From assembly GCA_020152595.1 (NCBI GenBank), contig JAIGNY010002165.1, positions 631,001-695,000 on the forward strand: a DNA stretch of 64,000 nucleotides, written 5' to 3'. The position numbers were made by a program, and so were the translations under genes. Shown piece by piece: positions 1 to 12,300 of the stretch (position 1 is the stretch's first letter; every line of letters starts with the position of its first letter). Under the pieces are notes generated by a model, which was not told where the DNA came from, did no database searches, and saw only the letters and a list, made by a program, of their open reading frames with translations. Origin of the DNA: Chiridota heheva (lineage: Eukaryota; Echinodermata; Holothuroidea; Apodida; Chiridotidae).

Positions 1-2130
1 AGAATATCGTATCAATGAATTTTTTGTTACTACCAAACGTCTTACTGCCTTCTCCATGTTGGTTTTGCATAAGGACTAAGCTTAAGAAGACAAAATACAT
101 TTGACAAAAATACACCTTACATACTTTCGTGTGACTTATGTTAAGTTCTATTTACATTTGTGGTACACGTACGACACGCTTGAAATTGAGAACGTACTGT
201 ATGGTAAGATATACGTATATGCAAATACAAACGCGTTTCACGCAGCCTTCACACTAGGATTTTAAATTTGAGTGTTTTTTTTTTTTTCAAAGACTGGGAA
301 ATTGAAAAGTTAAAATCTTCCAACATACAAAGATTTCTTTGATGTCATAACTTATTGCTAAGCAATTTCTTCACTCTAATGTGTCATGTTGAAATCTGAA
401 AAGTAACCATCATGGGTAAAGACAGGTTCATAGTAAATACATATATCATGCAAAAAAAAAGAATACTTAAATAAATATGTAAAACTTATGGTAAGTACTG
501 CTGGAGTGTCTTTCTATTGTAGATCGATAAAAATAAATTTACATTTGAAAAATAACACCAATCTGGAAGGAAAAACAAACAAAAAACAAGGCATTCCTCC
601 TTCAATGCTTTCTCTTTGTTGTGTCTTTTTATTGTTCATGAGTTAATAGAAAGCTTGAAACTGATAGAGTTGTCATTTAGTAAAGTTTAACTTTGTGGCA
701 CTACATTGTGTTATAAGTCACATCATTCCCATCATTGTATGCTATACACCACATGCACTACACACAATGCAATCTAGACATCTAGCAGACGACATGATCG
801 CGTTACTATTATTATGTGATGTATTTCATCACGTTCATTGCATATTTCGTAACACCAATGATCATCGGACACTTGGAGTGAGAGGCCTGTACTGGGCCTG
901 TTTTTGTTGTTGTCTGTTTGCCCTCTGTCATCAATTTGTTTAAGTGTAGGATGTAGAAACACATTTTTAATTTATTTATTTTTATTTTTACGACATTTTA
1001 GCGCATTTCAAAAATAAATGTATGCCTCAACGGCCATGGCCTAAGCAGTAGCATTATCACTGTGATATATGATGTAGTTGCACCAAAACAATTTTTTTAG
1101 TGTATTTTAGTTTTGGGTCATTCACTTTTCTGTGTGGGAATTTCCCCTCTTACAATTCTTTTTGAGGGGGATTTAATTGTTTTTTTGCGGGAATCCTGCA
1201 ATCGCGCATCTTAACGTGAATGCTGGTTTCACGAATAATTGGGCTGCCCTCCAAAAATGTGTCAATAATTTGCGAATGCCTTGGCATATCGGTTTGGGCT
1301 CGCCACCATACATGGAAGCGTGTGTACGTCATTTTGGTTAAATGCAGATCATTTTGTCATCTAAACTGCTTATCATAAATTTTCTTCAACTGATTAATTA
1401 CAAAAGAAGGAATCAAAGTATGTATGGCTGAATTTTTAGACTAAAATTGAGTTGCACTAGATTTTTAGTGCAACTGTTTTAGACGGGTTGTACCCCATTG
1501 ACTTTTGCTTTAGTGTGTTGTTCGACTTTTTCAATACACTTGCGACGTGCTTTCAGGCTCAAATCTGCAGTATTTCATGCTAATGATGGAGTTTACAGTG
1601 TCAGAATATGTGGTACACGTGTCGTTTTCAGAAAAGATCAATAATGACGATCTGATCATGCATTCATACTTTTGCGTACTCCGACATCCCAGTGAAAACG
1701 GGACCTTGGGCTACAATAAGTTAATATGTTTTCTTTGACCTCTGCATACTCCGACATCCATCAAATGCAAATGTGTTTCACCGCATACTCTGACATCTAG
1801 GGGAAAATAATTAGACCTAGCCAGGCTAGCCTAGTAGACTACTATAAATTTAAGTCTTCTTGTGTTTCTCCGCGTACTCAGACATGAAGGGAAAACAGTA
1901 CTAAAGACCTTCAATAACTTGAGAAATTCTGTGTTTTGACTGCATACTCTGACCTCCACCTCAAGGTATGCTTAAAAACAGTGGGTATTCTAAAGTTACT
2001 CCGATTTATTCCTCAATAGTTTTTGCTCCTGGTAGTTTTTGCCCCTGGTAGTTTTAGCTCCTAAAGATCTGTGTTTTCCACCCCTGAAAAATGTTGTTTT
2101 TCACCCCTAAAAGTTGGTTTTTTTCAGTAC
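1..2130. other. No coding gene seen; upstream of ZER1
   Basis: No frame with recognisable protein. The stretch 1190-1330 is richer in CpG than its surroundings and could be promoter sequence. Between 1668 and 1960 a motif like GCATACTCCGACATC recurs four times, related to the ends of the element at 17790-18117. Loose short repeats of the type TTTTGCTCCTGGTAG lie near 2020-2120. Confidence 0.5.
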
Positions 2131-2490
2131 ACCATTTGTTCCATCAATTGCATTTTTTTGTGACAAAATGAACATAAACAGATGTATTAGAATTTTGTCT
2201 GATGTTTTATTTTGTGACATGTTTCACCCTTTCATTCTTACTCATTGGTAATTTGATGATGCATTTTAGTGATGGATTCCATTTTTCATGAAACAGACAT
2301 GACCAAATGATCCTTTCTATGAGTATCACCGGTCAACTGGTCATGTCTGAATCTATGCCAATTAATGTGACAAAGGTAAAACTGATGTGACATTCTGTGC
2401 AAAAGGTGCCAAAAATTATGTCACATTTGAAAAATGTGACAAATTTGAAATTTTGTGACGTGACATTTTGTGACAAGCCATCAATCATCA
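2130..2490. repeat. Dispersed repeat, copy 1 (uninterrupted)
   Basis: Rich in GTGACATTTTGTGACA motifs. Its sequence matches 3470-3616 followed directly by 6832-7022, so it is an empty-site reference for the insertion found in that second copy. Confidence 0.7.
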
Positions 2491-2603
2491 CTCCAGTCTG
2501 TGCAATTGCCATATACATAAAAAAACTATCTATATATGTTTTTCTTCAGTTGTTTTCATTGCACTGTAGTTTTAAACAGAATGATAATTATCTCTTTATG
2601 CAG

Positions 2604-2711
2604 TTGCTGAGGAAGAGGCTGTGACCGCATGCATGGAAAAAGGCAAACATCAAGAGCAGATTTTTTTGGTTCTCTGAAATGTTGGGAAACATTTCGCACC
2701 GTAAATACACG
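2604..2711 (+). other. Possible ZER1 5' leader with a short upstream ORF
   Basis: A pyrimidine-rich stretch ending TCTCTTTATGCAG at 2603 would serve as a 3' splice site for a leader exon that runs into coding exon 1. If used, the leader contains an upstream ATG at 2633 opening 14 codons that stop at 2677, plus an out-of-frame ATG at 2629. The leader boundary is inferred from sequence only. Confidence 0.3.
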
Positions 2712-3388
2712 ATGGATCACGATTTTTCACCAGACTCTCTATTGAACTTAGCTTTTGCCTGCATCAAGACTAATTGGTATACAATATGCGAAATAGATGA
2801 AAGGGGAAGACCCAGAAAAATTAGGGATGGAATTCATTTGCCTTGGGCATTCTGCGACCGGTTCGTGAAGAGTTTGACAGAAGAAGGGAAGATGAAAGAT
2901 ATTTTTATATTTATTTTTTCAGACCCCAAAAAAGCCAGACTTCGGAGGGTTTATTTAAGAAGCGCTGAAATAACTGATATAGCCATGATGAAACTGATGC
3001 AGCAAGATCTGATAGAGTTAAACATTCAAAATTGCAATTTGTTGACTGATAAATGCCTTCCGGATATTGTAAGACAAAGTTCGTTACGCATCCTGAATTT
3101 AAGCCATTGCCCAGCTGTACTTCAAAACTATTGCATGCCAAACACAGAGTTTCCTTTTTCACAACTTCGAAGCTTAAATGTTGGCTTCACGGAACTTGGT
3201 GGTGTACAGTTGCATTGCCTCATGCAGAAGTTACCCTGTTTGTCAGAACTTGACGTTTCAAAAGTTGTCAAAAACGGAAACTTGACTTTTCTGAATCCAG
3301 TACGCTTGCAGCTCAGGTCGCTCGTCTTGCACAATTGCATGTTAGTGACAGGCAGTCTTCAGTACATCTGCACAATGAAGAATATTAG
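2712..3388 (+). CDS. ZER1: ZER1 coding exon 1 (residues 1-226, N-terminal box region and first LRRs)
   Basis: This exon encodes the Elongin/Cullin-2 binding region and the first leucine-rich repeats. SDPKKARLRRVYLR and QQDLIELNIQNC match human ZER1 in order. It ends ATTAG|GTGAGT with two bases of codon 226 (phase 2). The BC-box-like segment SLLNLAFACI has Ala where the consensus Cys stands. Intron 1 (3389-8581) holds a split copy of a 200-bp repeat, the 3.2-kb hairpin-capped insertion inside it, and a hAT-type MITE. Confidence 0.95.
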
Positions 3389-6300
3389 GTGAGTGGTTGT
3401 GTGTCAGATGGATGTGAATTATGCATGTAGCAGAGAATGGAGCATCTGTGACATTTTGTGACAAAATTTCATTGACCAAAAATCTGTGACATTCTGTATC
3501 AAAATGAACATGAACAGATGCAATAAAATTTGTTTGTCTTTTTGTGACATGTTTTACACCTTCACTTACACTCATTGGTAATTTGATGTTGCGTTTTAGA
3601 GGTGGATTCCATTTTTGGTTCGATGCAATAGCATCAGGAACCTACAGTATGCGGTCATGATGCGTGTGTATGTATGTATTGGTGTATGGGTGTATGTGTG
3701 TGTACATGTACAGTATGTGTGTATGTTTGTGATGGCCAGCTCGTAACACGATATCTCAAGAAGGATACACTAGATTCATGTCATATGTGGTACACAAATA
3801 GCCCATGGTCTGTAGATGGGCCCTAATGTTTTTGATGGTGATGTCATGCTTATTAATGAGTAGGCAGGGCTTAATGTAACCATCTTGAAATGTTCATATC
3901 TTAACAACAGCATGTCTGTTTTATTTCAAATTAGGTATAAATATGATGTTAGCTAGTGTGTACATTTGTATTCATGATGTAAAAACATTAAATTTCATTA
4001 ATATGCATAGTGGGCAGGGCTCAATATGATTTTGCTAAAAAGAAGTTGTAAACATGGTATCTCAAGAATGGTAAACTGGATTCATGTCATAGTTGGTACT
4101 CAGATAGCAGATGTGCCTTAATGTTTTTAATAGTGATTCATGCATATTAATGAGTAGGCGGGGCTTAATATAAAAATCTGAAATGTTTATTTTTTAACAA
4201 CCTCATGTCTGTTTTTCATATTTGGGATAATCATGATGATAGCTGGTGTGTCCATGTTCATGATAAAAAAAATGTTGAATTTTAATGATATGCATAGTGG
4301 GTGGGGCTGAATATGATTTTGCTGTATTTAGCTTGTAAACACAGTATCTCAAGATAGTTAACTGGATTCGTGTCATATTTGGTACTAAGGTTGTCACAGT
4401 TAGCATTTTTTTCATAAGTGTACAGCCGTCACCATTACGGTTGTTGGTTAATAATGATAATAATAAAGTACTTATACAGCGCCATTACTAAAAAGATATT
4501 CTATCGCGCTTTCCAATCAAGATGTAAAATAATAAAACACGGAGAAACTGCCAAAAGAATCAAAGAAGAATAAAAATAAAAAATTAATTAAAGGCCAGCT
4601 TGAAAAGGTGAGTTTTTAGGTTATGTTTGAATGAGGTAAATGATGAATTAGACTTTACTGAATCAGGCGATCATTCCATAGTTTGGGACCGATGGAACAA
4701 AATGCACGAGAACTGTGCGAAGTATGAGTACGGGGTAGAGAAAGAGGAGGATTACATGAGCTGCGTGTATTATATGTGGATTTACGGAACTGAATTAGCT
4801 GTTTGAGGTAGGCTGGTGCCTGATTATCAATACATTTAAAATTTAACTTATTTAATCGTAAGTGATGACGTAATTATCCAGTGATGTATTATTCTATACT
4901 GTTTATGTGCGTAATCACTCACATCATGCATGTATTAGTCATTCCCTCATGCATACTTGTAAAGCCTACTGCCGTTTTGGGAATGGATTGCGTTTCCATG
5001 TTAGGGTAAATACTACAAATGAGTGAAAACAAGAATGGTAAATTTATATCCTAACTGATAAATGCAAGACGGAAGTTCATGGAAAATAAATCGTACTCAA
5101 TCATTTTCATTACACATGATGATATTCTTCAAGAGAATGAAAACAACCACAAAAATTACACTACTACACAATAAGAAACCTAGTTTTTCATTGAAGAAAA
5201 TATGTAGAAACATACCGTAAGCAATCCTGCAAAATGATTAGAAACAAAACTTTATTTTCAATGATCTTGATAATAACCCCAGCATTGTCAACAAAGTTAA
5301 GTAGGCCAAAACTGCCATAAATATAGTGCACATGTTCACACACACAGCAAGTCCACACTACCTCGCGCTTGATATATCCAGGTGTGTCTAAAACTTGCGC
5401 AGTTTGGAATAAACGTGGGATTTCCCTCAAATATTGCATGGCCCACTCAATGTTTCTTCCTGTGGAATGTAAAAAAAGTTGGTACTGTATCCCAATGACC
5501 TTATTAGGAGTTACAGTGTGGCTGTGAGTTAAAGATTTGCATGTGGGCTGGTCAGTGGTTGCATGGGAGATACAGTATGTACTGTGATTCGATAGTGAAT
5601 GGATATTGGCGGAAATTTCTTGTGTGTAGTTGACGGGTTATGAGCCTTCCTTATGGGCCTTCCTTATGAGCACAAGCTAGCTGCGTTCCATCTGATCCCA
5701 AGTACTGTGGAAATGTTTATGTGTTATGCATATGGACCCCGGGTGAAACGTGAAGGCAATAACTTAGTGGGTAAAGATTCACACAAGAAGAAAAAGGTTG
5801 GTTAGATGGTTTCATGAATTAATTGAAACTTGAAAGAAAAAAAAAAAATTGAAATAACATTCGTTTACACAGAGCATGATTTCCTTAATGGATTATAGAA
5901 CAAACAGACGGGTAAATGGATAAACGATAATTGTCACAACCTTATTTGGTGCACAGATAGCCCATGGTCAGTAGTTGTGCCCAACTGTTTTTGGAGGTGA
6001 TATCTTGCATATTGATAAGTGGGTGAGGCTTAAAGTTAAAATTTTGAAAAAGTGATGAATGAGCAACTATGTCTGTTTTGTGTCATATTGGGCATGATAA
6101 TTTTGTTGGTTTTTGTGTACATGTTTATATTATCAGCAGATGTTATTGATATGCATGGTGGATGTGGCTTAGTGTGAATGTCGTAAATGATGTAATCATA
6201 CTGCATCTCATGATGTATCAGATTTACCTTACATGGATACAGAACACAGAATGATAGCATAGTAAGCAATTGTCCTGTTTGGCTCATGAATGGTCCTTAT

Positions 6301-9300
6301 CAATCAGAATAGTTTCATGCTGAGGTATGATTATAGCTAAATTCCCAGAGCTTCTTCACCATGGGATTGAGCCTTAGGGAGGCCCCTGGACCCCATGCCG
6401 AAAAGACGCAGCACTTCGCGTGCACATTAATGTGTCCCTCAACAAGTCTAGCACTCTGCCCCTTTTTAAATCAAGTTAGGTCTAGATGGTCTAGATCTGT
6501 ACAAATGTTCTAATGTTGTGGTAGTGATGTCAGGAATATTAATGAGTTAGGCAGGTGCGTTAATACTGACAAATTCTTGAAATAGAATAAACGAGCAAAC
6601 AATTTTTGCATCATACTTGTTATGATAATGTTGTTAGTTACATGTATTGTGCAAATGCTAATGTTGTCAACAATTTTTATTGATCTGCATGGTGGGTGTG
6701 GCTTAAGAATAAACATCATGAAACAAATATTTCATGATAGGCCTGTGCAATAACATGACAATTAATACAAACTTTGCAAATTGATCACCTTATGGAAAAA
6801 AAGGATTGGAACCACAAAACCTGGTTCATAAAACAGACATAACCAAATGATCCTTTCTATGAGTATCACCAGTCAACTGGTCATGATGTGTAAATCTATG
6901 CCAATCAAATGTGACAAAGGCAAAACTGATGTGACATTCTGTACAAAAAGTGCCAAAAATTATGTGACATTTGAGACATTTATGTGACAAAGTTGAAATT
7001 TGAAGCCATCAATCATCACTCCATTTTCTGACGTAATCTTAATGACAGGGATCAACAAATGAATCTGATCAGCCATCACCCCAAAACTAAAAATGCTATG
7101 TCCAAAATTCTAAAACTGGTCTACTCAGATTTTTATAATCTTTTAACATATAGAAATTGCTACATCGCTGTTCACACCAGCCAGGACTTGAAAATTTGAA
7201 GGGGAATTATTGATTTAAAAAATTAATCAATGCTGAAGTTAACATGTTATACTGTACTGTATGTGCTGATCCAAAGTTAACATGTTATACAGTACTGTAT
7301 GTGCTAATGCAAATCAATAGCATCATTTCTCCCTTTTGTAATTTATTCAAGGGGAGAATACTTATAAAAGAGGGGAAATCTCTTTATTATTCCCCCTTAC
7401 TTTCAGAAAAGACCTGAAATAATTAGTGATGTCATGATACAGTATGTCGATTATCGCGATATCTCTTTCTTCACGACATGAAATATACCTCTATAGCAAA
7501 CACATATCGCGATATGTTCTATTTCCAATGTATCAGTTTTAAAAATATTTGGATTCCTTCAGAAATTGGTTGATATTACAATTTGAATGAACTGGAAAGT
7601 GAAATAAATTACAATGAATATGTTTCTGAGTGTTTTCTTTCTCATTTTCAATATAACCTCCCCCCCCCTCTAAATAAATTATAGGGGGGGGGGAGAATTC
7701 TCACCAAAAATATTGAATGAATAAAAATTGATACAAAACTTAAGAAATCTTCGCACAACTAGGCTACTCTGTACGTTACGGTAGTAAATCTAAAAGTCAA
7801 GTTTAGGCCATGATTGTTTCTGAATCGACTTTAAAATGTGCAAAAATATCGTGAAAAGTATTAAAAAAACTTATTAAAAATTGTGCTCCTTTACCCCACG
7901 CTGGCATGCTCCGATGTAAGTTGGCAAAAAGAATGCAAATTTGGCCCAGAAAATGCCTCTCACTTCGATGATTTATGGTCACTTTATCTGAATTACCAAA
8001 CACTTGTGTGATCGATGCGTGATGAACGTAATAGTCACGTGATCATGTCGTCTGCTACTGTAGATCTTAAAATAATTTTTTCTTGCGTTCATCATTTATG
8101 TATACATAAAAGAAGTAGTGATATTAACAATTTGTGTTGTGAGTCAGTTTTCTTAAAAAACATTGCAATATACCAATACATTACAATATTTTTCTCCACG
8201 ATAATTGATACATGATACAGTCATATCATGACAGCACTATAAATAATGATCATGTTTTGTTTTCAGTCACAATATGATTGGGGTGTTGTTATTTTAAAGA
8301 TTCCCATAATCAGTTTCTTCTTCTTCAATAGTAAATGATTGAAAAAACATGGATTTACATTGAGAGGTCTCTCAGTTCATACACCACACTTACATTTTTA
8401 CACCACACTTACATCTTTACACCTGAAAATGTATTTTTTTTAAATGTCAAAATGTTTCATTTTTAACATATATTGATGGCAACTGTTTACTTTTCTCAAT
8501 TGTTAAGACCTTCCTGTCTATAAGTATAAGTCTTTTGAGAAATTAAGAGATGAATATTTGTGTTGATTTTTTCTTCTTCAGACATCTGGATATATCGATT
8601 TGTGATGAAGATTACCCATTAAATCTGACCACTCAAATGTTGAAGTATTTAGTCAAGAGCTTGCCATACCTATTGTCCTTGGATTTATCTGGAAACAAGA
8701 TTCGTGACCGGCCAAATGCAAGACAAAACGGAGAGTAAGTTTAGTTGATAATAATGCTGATATTAATGCTTTAGATCAGGAAGCGTAGTATGGTAGAGTG
8801 TACCATGACTCAGTGGTGGATTAAAGTGTGGGTGGGGGAGGGGGAGGGGGCTGGAAACAATATAAACATAAGAAAAGAAAATATAAAAAACAGGGCATCG
8901 TAATCTAAAAGGTGGATTTGTTTATTCTATACCTATTACCCCACCCTAGCAATCATTTGTAGTGCCACATGTATTTTGATTATTTTATGTGTTGAGTATC
9001 AACACAAAAATGTAAGAGGTTAAATGGTGCCTCCCTTATGAAAAATTCCTTGATCTGTCACTGCCATGACTCGTACAAAGGCACTGGGTTCGATTTGCAC
9101 TCTGGTTATTACATAGAGCAAGATACTTCATTTCTGATTACTAAGCTGTGAAATGTGTACCAGCTTCCTGGAGAGTTATTCTGCAATGGACTGATATCCT
9201 GTACAGAGGGATAGTACTCTCACCCGCTTGCACTAAAGAAACTGGGGATAAGCACTGGCTCAAATGAGCCTTCATTGGCTCTAAAGGATGTAAGAATTAG

Positions 9301-12300
9301 TTCAGGGGTCAGGCAAGTTCATCTCATATGACGAGGATCTCAAAAGAAACAAAATGGTGAAGAAAGCATTTAAAAATCGTATTCTGTTAAGGAGATATCC
9401 AAGTTTCAAGTTTGGTATCATTTGTGTAAAAAAATCTGAAATTAGGGTATTGATGTCATAGCCTCAGATTCCTCAAAGTCTTGATGTATTCTATCATATT
9501 TTGTCCTTCGATTTTGTGGCTTAACCCTTGAATACTCTACCATTTTCATACCACTTTTTTCTAAAATTAAAATTGGGACTTTACGAAAGTCCTTGGTATC
9601 ATTTTAAAGTACTCGGATATTTCTTTTACAAAATGTAACTTTTTTATAGGGGTCAAATTACAGAATTTTGAGAAAAGGTAGCTTGAAAAAGAGTAAAGCC
9701 CAAAATTTGCTAAAAAATCGGCAAAAAATGTTTGTTTTTTTCCTTTTAAATCTTTTAAATTTTAAATTTCTGATTTAAATTTTATAATCCATACCTGCAA
9801 TCTTTCGTTCTGGAGAAATTTCTTCAAAGTTTCATGATTTCTGCCATTTTTGACCCGTTTAAAAAAACAAACAAATTGTGTACCAAAATCGTACATCGCA
9901 CATGCTTCGTTAAACTGCCGTTCGAAAGTGCTTGCAGTTTCCTTTCATTTGTTATATAAATACAGGCATACCCCCTCTATTTGGACCAGTGGCATAGCCA
10001 TAATTTTCATATTGATGGGAAAGGGGGATTGAATTGAACCGACACGATATTTAGTGGTGTACTGTAGTTGAGATGAAACCGAAGGTGTCACTTTAAGTGC
10101 TTTGCGCTCAAATTGTCGCTGTAGGGGTCCAGGGGCCCGTTTAAGGGCCCCTAGTGGGGTCAAGGGTAAAGTCCCGGTAGCAGTCCAGGGTGCGAAGCCC
10201 CCGGAAGTTCTCGCAAAATTGACACTTCAAGGGAAAAAACGTATGTCACAATGCATAGTAAGAAGGTGTATTGTACAAGTCAAAATTCATGTCAAAGAGA
10301 GCTAAAATACACCATATACAAAACACAAAATCAAAGCACAAAGGGCTTGACTTGTCAGCGTGTGGTTCAGTGGGGTGAAGGGAGAACCCCATGGAAACTC
10401 ACAAAATTGACATTTCAAGGGCAAAAAAAGTATGTCACAATGCATAGTAAGAAGGTGTATTATGCAAGTCAAAATTCATGTCGAAGAGAGCTATAATACA
10501 CCATATACAAAACACAAAATTTTGAAAACGAATAATGTGGAAATTAATGTTTTATTGTTTACGCTTCGTTGTCGTGGTGCCGTTAAGACCTCATCAAACA
10601 AACAAACAATTGTACTAGGTTCATCGTCACTCTTTAAAAAAATTGAGTTGTTTAAAAGAAAAGTTTTCAATAATTTACTACAAACTTGTGTAAATAATGT
10701 CAAACGTTTAAAATGAGCCTGTTCTGTATCACATGCACTCCCGACACCCACCTCCCCCTCTCTCTCTCTCTCCCCACTCTCTTTCTTCCTCTCTCTCTTC
10801 GCTCTCTCTCTTCGCTCTCTCTCTCTCTCTGTGTCTTACTTCATGTATTTGAATACAAAATTGCACAAATGTTTAATTTATTATTACTGAAGAACCTTTT
10901 TCTGAGAAAGTGCCCTTTTGAAATCTAAAAAAAAAAGCACCTGGAATGTCAAAGCTTGTTGAATCGACGGCACCATTCTGAACTGACGGATTCAAATCTA
11001 AACCGACGAATTTAAATCTGAACCAACGGATTCAAATCTGAACTGACGGATTTAAATCTGAACCGACAGATTTAAATCTGAACTGACGGATTAAAGTATT
11101 GGGGGGATTGCCCCCCTCTGGCTACGACACTGATTTGGACCCTTTCCTATAATAATTAGATTTCACCACAACATTTTCAGTGATCGTCTGGTGTAGTGGA
11201 TATGAACACGGCTAGCACGCGTAGTGCACCAGGTTGAGTCTCACCGTGACTACTGCATTATAATTTTTCTGCTGCAGTTTTCAGGGGTTATTTGACTATA
11301 TCCATTTTTGGTGTTTTTTCATCTTTCCTTTCTTTCTAAAAATGATAGATTGGCATCATTGGAAAGGATATTTGATCAAGAATCTAAATATGTAACACAA
11401 ATCTTTGTTTTCAATATTAAGCAGAAGTTGTACTTGTGCAAAGATTGGCCATTTGTTGACCAAATTTAGCCAAAAGTTGCTTAAATTGCATATTTTTGTC
11501 CAATATTTGTTAAATTGGCTTTTATTACTCAAAAGATAAATATCTTAGCTTCCATTCGAACCAAATTTGTAATGACAGGAAGGTTATCAAAAATGCATTC
11601 GAAAAAAGTTACGAAAATTGGGCTTGCATTTTTTGAAAGCTCTGGTAGAGTAAGGGTTAAGGACCATTGAATATATCAGGAAAGAAATAAAGCAGAATCT
11701 AGTAAAATTAATTGTAATTTACATCCTGAAGAAAGTTTCAGAAAAAGAAAAAAAAATAGTAAAAAAGTAAAATTTATTATCTTCAAAATACCTTAACAAA
11801 TGTTAAGAATGTGAGGATGACAGCACCAACCTTCCATAGTAGACTTACTACACCAGTCATTTCTACACAAATAAGGCAGAGCTTTAAACTTAGTAACTCT
11901 TTAACAGAATAAGATTTTTGAATGCTTCCTTCCCCATTTTGTTTGTTTGGAGTTCCTCTTTCATATAGAATAAACTTGCTTGACCACTGAACTAATCCTT
12001 TAAATAACTTGAATACTTTACATTATAAAGTGTGCATCTATCTGAGAGCATTTGCAAATCGCAATCGGTTGGTGGCATGGATTAACTGTTTAGCCAACTT
12101 ATCATTTAATTTCTTAGGCTTAACCTAAGGCTTAAAGTGAAAATCTTATTCTTGAAAGGAAAGCAAGTGAACCCATTTCAGTAAGGATACAGTATCTGGT
12201 TTCTAAATATCTATTATTTGCTATAAAGTTATGCAGAAATGGTATTTTTACTTGTCTGTTTTTCAGAAATGCTTATTTGTAAATATTAACGTTTTAATGC

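Larger units (their letters stand above)
9987..11132. mobile_element. hAT-type non-autonomous element nested in the TTAA element, 1.15 kb
   Basis: Ends CAGTGGCATAGCCA and, inverted, CAGTGTCGTAGCCA. Flanked by a perfect 8-bp duplication ATTTGGAC (9979-9986 and 11133-11140). Contents: two direct copies of a ~124-bp segment at 10210-10333 and 10398-10519, a LINE-tail-like segment near 10563-10612, a CT microsatellite and a 21-bp tandem repeat. No transposase. Confidence 0.82.
9525..11656. mobile_element. TTAA-flanked piggyBac-type element, 2.13 kb, non-autonomous
   Basis: Ends CCCTTGAATACTCTACCA and TGGTAGAGTAAGGG, flanked on both sides by TTAA (9521-9524 and 11657-11660). CCC-starting inverted ends plus a TTAA duplication are the piggyBac signature. 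The intact relative at 45800 has a single TTAA at the same point. No transposase is seen, and a hAT element is inserted within. A weak tRNA-like stretch (box A TGGTGTAGTGGATAT) lies near 11188. Confidence 0.8.
9281..12003. mobile_element. Long-TIR MITE, split by a nested TTAA element
   Basis: Left arm GAATTAGTTCAGGGGTCAGG (9294 onward) and right arm TTGACCACTGAACTAATCC (to about 12000) are the inverted arms of the family seen intact at 45800-46374. Internal homology to that copy stops at 9520 and resumes at 11661; the intervening DNA is a separate insertion. Confidence 0.75.

Noticed and set aside
2679-2711. Start of ZER1 at the upstream in-frame ATG
   Set aside because: The extra 11 residues have no counterpart in the family, and the ATG at 2712 has the stronger context; the upstream start remains possible.
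11175-11280. tRNA gene or intact SINE head
   Set aside because: Box A is plausible but box B (GGTTGAGTCTC) is poor, and no stems pair convincingly.
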